Assembly (NCBI GenBank): GCA_019118425.1
Contig: DWYZ01000305.1
Span: forward strand, 1 to 56,173
Reading direction: 5' to 3'
Source: Candidatus Blautia faecavium
GTDB lineage: Bacteria; Bacillota; Clostridia; Lachnospirales; Lachnospiraceae
DNA length: 56,173 bases
Below, piece after piece: positions 1 through 6,844 of the stretch (positions within the stretch are counted from its first letter, which is position 1; each line of letters begins with the position of its first letter). Both the position numbers and the translations under genes were made by a program. Below the pieces are notes generated by a model, which searched no databases, was not told the origin of the DNA, and saw only the letters and a list, made by a program, of their open reading frames with translations.

Positions 1-90
1 ATGTATCATCCATATGTAGTGCATGCAGATGATCTAAGAGAAGAAGATGGAATCGTATTTCTTCCTTTATATATGACCCCGCTTCTTTAA
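1..90 (+). CDS. Possible 3' end of a CDS cut by the window edge (...MYHPYVVHADDLREEDGIVFLPLYMTPLL*)
   Basis: Frame 1 open from base 1 to TAA at 88-90; family not recognisable. Confidence 0.3.
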   Translation: MYHPYVVHADDLREEDGIVFLPLYMTPLL

Positions 91-161
91 AAAGAATTTA
101 TGGTATCTAAGAGCTATCTGTTTAAATAAAAAATAGGTGCTGCAGGGATATAGCGAAAAAC

Positions 162-191
162 GCCTGAGAAGCAGCTGTCTGCTTCCCAGGC
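162..191 (-). terminator. Intrinsic terminator for the CBS-domain gene
   Basis: GCCTGAGAAGCAG/CTGCTTCCCAGGC stem (162-174/179-191), followed on the minus strand by GTTTTTCG. Confidence 0.7.
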
Positions 192-196
192 TCTTC

Positions 197-634
197 TCAT
201 TTCTGGCTTTGTTCTTCTTTATGAGAATAGGCCTTTTTTAATTCTTTGTAGCAATATTTGATGATCTCTTTACGTGTAATGATCCCGATGAAATATCCCT
301 GGTCATCCACTACAGGAACATAGTTTTGGTTAATGGCGCGGTCCAGAAGGTCTTCCATTTTCGAATCAGCATGCACCGGCTTGTAGGTGGCACGGCGGGG
401 AATCGCCATAATGGAAAAGTTTTCCGCGTCCTTCATATTCGTGATGGAAAAACGCTTCATGCCCCACAGCAGATCGCCTTCGGAAATAGAACCGGTATAC
501 TTGCCGTCCAGACTTAAGATAGGAATGCACGAAAACTTCCGGTGCTCCATTTTTTCCAGAGCCTGACGTAAAGTTTCATTTTCAAATATGTATGCTACAT
601 CACTTTTTGGTGTTAAAAAAAACAAAATATTCAC
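197..634 (-). CDS. CBS-domain protein
   Basis: Two CBS-like halves (ETLRQALEKMEHRKFSCIPILSLDGKYTGSISEGDLL; KMEDLLDRAINQNYVPVVDDQGYFIGIITRKEII). GTG at 634 behind AGAGG is the likely start; the supplied ORF extends to 706. Confidence 0.8.
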   Translation of the reverse strand: MNILFFLTPKSDVAYIFENETLRQALEKMEHRKFSCIPILSLDGKYTGSISEGDLLWGMKRFSITNMKDAENFSIMAIPRRATYKPVHADSKMEDLLDRAINQNYVPVVDDQGYFIGIITRKEIIKYCYKELKKAYSHKEEQSQK

Positions 635-757
635 AATATATACCTCTTCTGTTCTGTGGTTTTTATATCTTTTCTTAATGATAGTATGGAGGTACTTCCC
701 TGTCAATAAGATGAATTATTAAATTTTCGGTAATTAAAAATATGGTGAAGAACAATA

Positions 758-802
758 AAAAATGCTGTCCCGCAAAAATAAGAAAAGGACAGCATTTTTT
801 AT
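758..802. terminator. Terminator hairpin downstream of asnA
   Basis: AATGCTGTCC...GGACAGCATTTTTT inverted repeat. Confidence 0.7.
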
Positions 803-806
803 ATCA

Positions 807-1814
807 TCACAAAAGCGGAATGTTATTGGCTTCGGCAGCTTCCTGGACTTCCTTGGGCCACAGGGATACATGGACTTCGCCGATATGCGCCTTGCGCAGG
901 AAGAACATGCAGATCCTGGACTGGCCGATTCCTCCGCCTATAGTATAAGGAAGCTCTTTGTTCAGGATCGCCTTCTGGAAAGGAAGCTCACGGCGGTCAT
1001 CGCATCCGGCAAGGGTAAGCTGTCTGTCGAGAGATTCCTCGTCAACGCGGATTCCCATGGAGGAAAGCTCAAGAGCAATATCCAAAACCGGATAGTAAAC
1101 CAGGATATCTCCGTTTAACTCCCAGTCATCGTAGTCCGGAGCGCGTCCATCGTGGCGCTCTCCATTGCTTAAGGTTTTTCCTACCTGCATGATAAACACT
1201 GCGCCCTTTTCTTTCGTAATCTTATATTCCCTTTCTTTAGGGGTGCAGTCAGGATACATATCTACCAGTTCCTGAGTGGTGACAAAAGAAATTTCTTTAG
1301 GAAGGATTTCTTCAATGTAGTCGTACTGGACTGCCATGTACTTTTCCGTTTTACGAAGTACACTGTAGATGCTGCGCACAGTCTGGATCAAAGTGTCCAT
1401 GGTACGTTCTTCCTTGTTAATGATTTTTTCCCAGTCCCACTGATCCACATATACAGAGTGGATATTATCCAGATCCTCATCCCTGCGGATAGCCACCATA
1501 TCTGTATACAGGCCTTCTCCGTGGGAAAAACCGTATTTTTTCAGGGCATACCGCTTCCATTTCGCCAGCGAATGGACGATTTCAGCAGGTTCTTCCTGAT
1601 TTTTAATATCGAAGCTTACCGGACGTTCCACGCCATTTAAGTTATCATTTAAGCCGGAGCTGGGAGATACAAAGATCGGCGCGGACACACGCAGCAGATT
1701 TAATTTTTGTGCCAGAGTCTGCTGAAAGAAATCCTTCACTGTTTTAATTGCAACCTGGGTATCATGCAGGTTTAGGTCTGCATGGTAGCCGGCAGGAATT
1801 TTAATTTGTTCCAT
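807..1814 (-). CDS. asnA: Aspartate--ammonia ligase
   Basis: 335 aa; AsnA-type motifs DLNLHDTQVAIKTVKDFFQ, VYVDQWDWEKII, LPYTIGGGIGQSR. Confidence 0.95.
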   Translation of the reverse strand: MEQIKIPAGYHADLNLHDTQVAIKTVKDFFQQTLAQKLNLLRVSAPIFVSPSSGLNDNLNGVERPVSFDIKNQEEPAEIVHSLAKWKRYALKKYGFSHGEGLYTDMVAIRRDEDLDNIHSVYVDQWDWEKIINKEERTMDTLIQTVRSIYSVLRKTEKYMAVQYDYIEEILPKEISFVTTQELVDMYPDCTPKEREYKITKEKGAVFIMQVGKTLSNGERHDGRAPDYDDWELNGDILVYYPVLDIALELSSMGIRVDEESLDRQLTLAGCDDRRELPFQKAILNKELPYTIGGGIGQSRICMFFLRKAHIGEVHVSLWPKEVQEAAEANNIPLL

Positions 1815-1960
1815 GGAAAGCCCTCCTTTAATGATTGAAATAAATAGGCAGCTTATCCGGAAAAAGCTTGCCGGATCGCCATCAATAATTTATGATTATA
1901 GCAGGAAACAATGCAGTTTGCAATTTATACCTGCAAGATTTTATAAAATGGAGGAGGAAC

Positions 1961-2584
1961 ATGATGAAGAAAAAACGCTGCCAGATCTGTGACGGGCCGA
2001 TATCCAATGGAAGATGTAAATTATGCGGAATGCCATACCGTAACGATGAAATCTTATATCATTTAAATGAAAACCGCAGTGACCATTACCGCCATGCTAC
2101 GGAGAATGCCCGCCGGATCATGCGGGAGATGGAAGTCCCTCTGGGAGATAAAGAGAAACAGAAGAAAGCGAAGGAGGCAAGGTCAAAGATTCAGGAGCAG
2201 CAGCAGAAGGTTCGCCAGGAGGCAGTGCAGCGGATCAATACGACCAAAACGCCAAATACTACAGAAACATCGAAAAAGAAGCCTGCATATAAAAACCGAG
2301 GGACATCCGCTTACGGAAAAAGTGAAAAAAACGCAAAGAAGACGTCTTCCTGGATATCTGCGATCATTATCATTATAATCCTTTTGTGTACTTTAGGCCC
2401 CAGTATTGTGGAATATGTACAGGAGAATTTTGGCTATGAGATCCAGTCTTTCTTTTCTCAGGAGGAAAGCGCAGATTCTTATGAGACAGACACCTTAGAT
2501 TTGGAAAACGAATACAGAATAGAGGATATCAATATGGAGGATACCCAATGGCTGGAGGACTGGCTGAGGATGCAGGCGAAATAA
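1961..2584 (+). CDS. Zinc-ribbon membrane protein of unknown function
   Basis: N-terminal CQICDGPISNGRCKLCGMPY zinc ribbon, Lys/Gln-rich linker, one TM segment (ISAIIIIIILLCTLGPSIV); ATG 1961 behind GGAGGA. Confidence 0.75.
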   Translation: MMKKKRCQICDGPISNGRCKLCGMPYRNDEILYHLNENRSDHYRHATENARRIMREMEVPLGDKEKQKKAKEARSKIQEQQQKVRQEAVQRINTTKTPNTTETSKKKPAYKNRGTSAYGKSEKNAKKTSSWISAIIIIIILLCTLGPSIVEYVQENFGYEIQSFFSQEESADSYETDTLDLENEYRIEDINMEDTQWLEDWLRMQAK

Positions 2585-2740
2585 ACGAACGGAAAAATAA
2601 TTGTTACTGGTCACAAGAAATTTGCCATTCCATTTTTGGAAAAGATGTGGTATACTCGGAAAAGCAACGCTAAATATGGTACAGGATGGACAAAAAACAG
2701 GAGATATTGTCCATATATTGTTTTTTAGGAGAAGGAAACC

Positions 2741-4876
2741 ATGATCTATGTAATCAAAAAAGACGGGACAAAAGAAGAATTTAACGCACAGAAGATCGTT
2801 GCGGCAGTGAATAAATCAGCCCAGCGTATCCTTTATACATTTTCCCAGGAAGAAAAGGATTTTATCTGCCGTTTTGCCGAGGAACATGCATATTCTCTTG
2901 GAAAAGAAGAGATTGCCATTCAGGAAATGCATAATATTGTGGAAGGAGCTCTTGAGAGAGTGAATCCTGCTGTGGCAAAAAGCTATCGGGATTACAGAAA
3001 CTATAAGCTTGATTTCATCCACATGATGGATGATGTATATACAAAGAGCCAAGCGATCCGCTACATTGGAGACAAGAGCAATGCAAACACAGACAGCGCT
3101 CTTGTTGCGACTAAGAGAAGCCTTATTTTTAATGAATTAAATAAAGAACTTTACCGTAAATTTTTTATGAACCGCAATGAACTTCAGGCGTGCAAGGACG
3201 GTTATATCTATATCCATGACCAGTCCGCCCGTCTGGATACTATGAACTGCTGCCTTTTTGATGTGGCGGCTGTGCTGAAAGATGGCTTTGAAATGGGGAA
3301 TGTCTGGTATAATGAGCCGAAAACTCTGGACACTGCATTTGATGTCATGGGAGATATTATTTTAAGTACCGCGGCCCAGCAGTACGGCGGATTTACCGTT
3401 CCTGAGGTGGATAAGATCCTGGCCCCTTATGCGAAGAAAAGCTATGACAAATATATCGCTGAATTCATGAAATATTCAGATGAGAGCTGGAGCGGCAGAG
3501 AAGAGCGGGCCATTGAATATGCCTTGGATAAGGTGCGCAGAGATTACGACCAGGGATGGCAGGGGATCGAATATAAGCTGAACACGGTAGGGTCTTCCAG
3601 AGGAGATTATCCCTTTGTGACAGTAACCTTAGGCCTTGGAACAAAACAGTTTGAAAAAATGTGCAGCATGTCCCTCTTAGAGGTACATAAGGGCGGACAG
3701 GGGAAAAAGGGCCATAAGAAGCCGGTCCTGTTTCCTAAAATCGTATTTTTATATGATGAGAATATCCATGGACCTGGAAAATGCTGCGAGGATGTGTTTG
3801 AGGCCGGTGTGGACTGTTCGGCTAAGACGATGTATCCTGACTGGCTGTCCCTTACCGGCAAGGGTTATATTGCCAGTATGTATAAAAAATACGGTAAGGT
3901 AATAAGCCCTATGGGATGCCGGGCTTTCTTAAGCCCCTGGTACGAAAGAGGCGGCATGAATCCGGCGGATGACGAGGATGTTCCCGTTTTTGTAGGAAGA
4001 TTTAATGTAGGGGCAGTGAGTCTGCACCTTCCTATGATCCTTGCAAAGGCCAGGGCAGAGAGCAGGGACTTTTACGAAGTTCTTGACTTTTATCTGGAAA
4101 TGATCAGGAACCTTCACATCCGTACTTATGAATATCTGGGACAAATGCGCGCCTCCACGAATCCGCTTGCGTACTGTGAGGGAGGCTTTTACGGCGGTCA
4201 TCTCAAGCCCCATGAAAAAATCGGAAAAATCTTAAAGCCTATGACCGCATCCTTTGGGATCACGGCGCTAAACGAGCTTCAGGAGCTGTATAATGGCAAA
4301 TCTATCCGGGAAGATGGCCAGTTTGCCCTGGAGGTCCTTCAGTACATCAATGACAAAGTAAATCAGTTTAAGCAGGAAGACGGATATCTTTACGCTATCT
4401 ACGGAACGCCTGCGGAGAGCCTCTGCGGCCTGCAGGTGGAACAGTTCAGGAAAATGTATGGAATCGTAGAAGGGGTTTCTGACCGCCCTTATGTAAGCAA
4501 CAGCTTCCACTGCCATGTGACAGAGGATGTGACTCCTATTGAAAAGCAGGATCTGGAAGGACGATTCTGGGAACTGTGCAACGGGGGAAAGATCCAGTAC
4601 GTACGTTATCCTATTGATTATAATCGGGAGGCCATCCGTACCTTGATTCGCAGAGCAATGGATCTGGGGTATTATGAAGGGGTAAATCTTTCTTTGGCTT
4701 ACTGTGACGACTGTGGTCATGAAGAACTGGAAATGGATGTGTGTCCTGTGTGCGGCTCCAGGAATCTGACGAAGATCGACCGCATGAACGGATACCTTTC
4801 TTACAGCCGGGTTCACGGGGATACCCGGTTAAATGAGGCGAAGATGGCCGAGATTGCAGAGAGAAAATCTATGTAG
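2741..4876 (+). CDS. nrdD: Anaerobic ribonucleoside-triphosphate reductase
   Basis: 711 aa; N-terminal ATP-cone, C-terminal Cys4 motif (CDDCGH...CPVCGSR) and RVHGDTRLNEAKMAEI. Confidence 0.95.
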   Translation: MIYVIKKDGTKEEFNAQKIVAAVNKSAQRILYTFSQEEKDFICRFAEEHAYSLGKEEIAIQEMHNIVEGALERVNPAVAKSYRDYRNYKLDFIHMMDDVYTKSQAIRYIGDKSNANTDSALVATKRSLIFNELNKELYRKFFMNRNELQACKDGYIYIHDQSARLDTMNCCLFDVAAVLKDGFEMGNVWYNEPKTLDTAFDVMGDIILSTAAQQYGGFTVPEVDKILAPYAKKSYDKYIAEFMKYSDESWSGREERAIEYALDKVRRDYDQGWQGIEYKLNTVGSSRGDYPFVTVTLGLGTKQFEKMCSMSLLEVHKGGQGKKGHKKPVLFPKIVFLYDENIHGPGKCCEDVFEAGVDCSAKTMYPDWLSLTGKGYIASMYKKYGKVISPMGCRAFLSPWYERGGMNPADDEDVPVFVGRFNVGAVSLHLPMILAKARAESRDFYEVLDFYLEMIRNLHIRTYEYLGQMRASTNPLAYCEGGFYGGHLKPHEKIGKILKPMTASFGITALNELQELYNGKSIREDGQFALEVLQYINDKVNQFKQEDGYLYAIYGTPAESLCGLQVEQFRKMYGIVEGVSDRPYVSNSFHCHVTEDVTPIEKQDLEGRFWELCNGGKIQYVRYPIDYNREAIRTLIRRAMDLGYYEGVNLSLAYCDDCGHEELEMDVCPVCGSRNLTKIDRMNGYLSYSRVHGDTRLNEAKMAEIAERKSM

Positions 4877-4936
4877 CTTAGATAAAAACAGCAGACGGGC
4901 TTTTGCCTGATCGGAGAAAGCTGATGAATAAAAAAG

Positions 4937-4980
4937 GCGTGCGGCACAATTTTGTGCGGCACGTCTTTTTTTACTAAGGT
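4937..4980. terminator. Terminator between convergent nrdD and carbamate kinase
   Basis: AAAAAAGGCGTGCGGCACAATTTTGTGCGGCACGTCTTTTTTT. Confidence 0.7.
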
Positions 4981-4982
4981 GA

Positions 4983-5912
4983 TTATTTAATGATGGTTCC
5001 GGTTTTTTCACGGTAGCCGTCCCTGGCGTGGGGAATGTCTGTAATAATGGTGCGGCGCCCTTCCCCTTTTTCGATGAAGGAAATGCCTGCCTCAAATTTC
5101 GGAAGCATAGAGCCGGGAGCGAATTGGTTCTCGCTCATGTGCTTTTTGGCCTCCTTTACGGTGAGTTCATCCAGGAATTCTTCCTTGTCTGTGCCAAGAT
5201 TTAGACTTACTTTTTCCACGCTTGTAAGGATCAAGAGGGTATCTGCGTTTAAGGCCTCTGCCATAAAGCCGCTGGCAAGATCTTTTTCAATGATGGCGCT
5301 GGCACCGTGAAGGTCGATGCCCTGCTCCATAACAGGAATGCCGCCGCCTCCTGCGGCTATGACTACCTGGCCGGCATCTACAAGAGTGCGGATCGTTTCC
5401 AGCTCGATGATCTTCTGCGGTTTAGGAGAAGCTACGATTCTGCGGTAGCCGCCTTCCACCGGCGTTACGAAGTTCCCTTTTTCCTCCTCCATCTCCGCTT
5501 CTTCGGCAGTCAGGATACGGCCGATGATCTTTTCCGGTTCTGCAAAGGCATCATCATAAGGATCGATCACTACCTGAGTGAGAACCGTGCTCACTGGCTT
5601 ATAAATTCCCCTGGAAATAAATTCTGCCCGAATGGCATTCTGGAGATCATATCCAATGTAGCCCTGGCTCATGGCTGAGCAGACAGACATAGGGGCAAAT
5701 GTATAGTCAGGATGCGCCTTTCCGAATTCATTCATTGCGGTATGGATCATGCCTACCTGGGGGCCATTGCTGTGAGAGATGACTACGCGAGTCCCTTCCT
5801 CCACCAGATCGGCGATAGCCTTTGCGGCTTTTTTTGTGGCGATTTTCTGTTCTGGCAGGGTGGTACCTAAAGCTCTGTGACCTAGTGCAACTACTACGAT
5901 TTTTTCGCTCAT
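4983..5912 (-). CDS. arcC: Carbamate kinase
   Basis: 309 aa; VVALGHRALG, SHSNGPQVG, AAGGGGIPV, MLPKFEAGISFIE motifs. Confidence 0.93.
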   Translation of the reverse strand: MSEKIVVVALGHRALGTTLPEQKIATKKAAKAIADLVEEGTRVVISHSNGPQVGMIHTAMNEFGKAHPDYTFAPMSVCSAMSQGYIGYDLQNAIRAEFISRGIYKPVSTVLTQVVIDPYDDAFAEPEKIIGRILTAEEAEMEEEKGNFVTPVEGGYRRIVASPKPQKIIELETIRTLVDAGQVVIAAGGGGIPVMEQGIDLHGASAIIEKDLASGFMAEALNADTLLILTSVEKVSLNLGTDKEEFLDELTVKEAKKHMSENQFAPGSMLPKFEAGISFIEKGEGRRTIITDIPHARDGYREKTGTIIK

Positions 5913-6011
5913 AGGAAGTACCTCATTTCTTTTGGTTTATCTCTTTATTATAAAAGACAGATGAAGGAATTGCAATAAAAAGTGACAGGGATCGCAGGGA
6001 ATCTTATATAC

Positions 6012-6089
6012 AACAAGAAACCCCGCCTTGCTGCGGGGTTTCTCTGCTTTTTTGAGGGGGGAGATAGAGAGTGGTTATTCATCTATCCA
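6012..6089 (-). ncRNA. Candidate small RNA, copy 1 (C-rich region plus terminator)
   Basis: Minus strand: TATAAT (6096-6101), then GGATAGATGAATAACCACTCTCTATCTCCCCCCTCAAAAAA, then AAACCCCGC-AGCAAG-GCGGGGTTT-CTTGTTG terminator; near-identical second copy ~300 bp away. Confidence 0.5.
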
Positions 6090-6159
6090 AGACCTATTAT
6101 AGCGAAGAAATGTGAGCAAAGTGTGTCGAGTTTCTGAAAGAAATCGAAAAAATATAAAG
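6016..6159. repeat. Copy 1 of a ~145-bp direct repeat
   Basis: Aligns with 6313-6457; the core TTTTTTGAGGGGGGAGATAGAGAGTGGTTATTCATCTATCC is identical in both. Confidence 0.9.
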
Positions 6160-6167
6160 GTTTTTTA

Positions 6168-6262
6168 AATTTCGTTTCGTCTTAACCAAATTGCCTGTTG
6201 AATCATATTGGCCTGTAACCACGCATCAGGTGCGTGGTTCGGGTATGGCATGCAACTAAATT
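6168..6262 (+). repeat. Dispersed palindromic element, partial copy A
   Basis: AAATTGCCTGTTGAATCAT and AACCACGCA-TCAGG-TGCGTGGTTCGGGTATGGCATG shared with copies at 14.2 and 53.3 kb. Confidence 0.8.
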
Positions 6263-6312
6263 TTTTCTAAATAAAGAAAAAATCGGATTTTGGGAAAAAG
6301 AGATACAGACAC

Positions 6313-6387
6313 TAAGAACCCCCGCATTGCTGCGAGGGTTCCATGTTTTTTGAGGGGGGAGATAGAGAGTGGTTATTCATCTATCCG
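6313..6387 (-). ncRNA. Candidate small RNA, copy 2
   Basis: Same architecture: minus-strand TATAAT (6394-6399), identical C-rich segment, terminator AACCCTCGC-AGCAAT-GCGGGGGTT. Confidence 0.5.
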
Positions 6388-6457
6388 AAACCTATTATAG
6401 CGAAGAAATGTGTGCAAAGTATGACAGGTTTGTAAAAGAATTAGAAAAAGTATAAAG
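6313..6457. repeat. Copy 2 of the ~145-bp direct repeat
   Basis: Aligns with 6016-6159. Confidence 0.9.
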
Positions 6458-6711
6458 AAAAATTAAAAAATACATATAATTATAGAAGCATCTTGTAGTT
6501 TTTTTTAAAGCGTGGTAGAGTATAGCTATCTTATTTCCCGGTTCTCGGGAAATAGATCCTGGTTATTGTCAGGCCGCAGGCGCTGATGATAACTTAAATT
6601 CTTTTGTACCGGTCCGGTACGTTTATTCCAAATTTATTTTAACCGAATCAGGGAAGTCCATTGCTTCATACATCGTGCCCTGCGGATATTGCAGTGAGCA
6701 ATAAGGATGCT

Positions 6712-6757
6712 TGTCATACCCGAACCACGCATTCGCTGCGTGGTTACGGGCCAAGCT
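6712..6757 (-). repeat. Dispersed palindromic element, partial copy B (inverted)
   Basis: TTGTCATACCCGAACCACGCA-TTCGC-TGCGTGGTTACGGGCCA is the reverse complement of the hairpin-2 half of copies A and D. Confidence 0.8.
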
Positions 6758-6844
6758 TTGGTACCCGGAAAGGGGGAATGCCTATGCTCTGAGAGAAATT
6801 CCGAAGAAAATTAAGAGATATAGAAAGAACAGGAGGATCATAGG

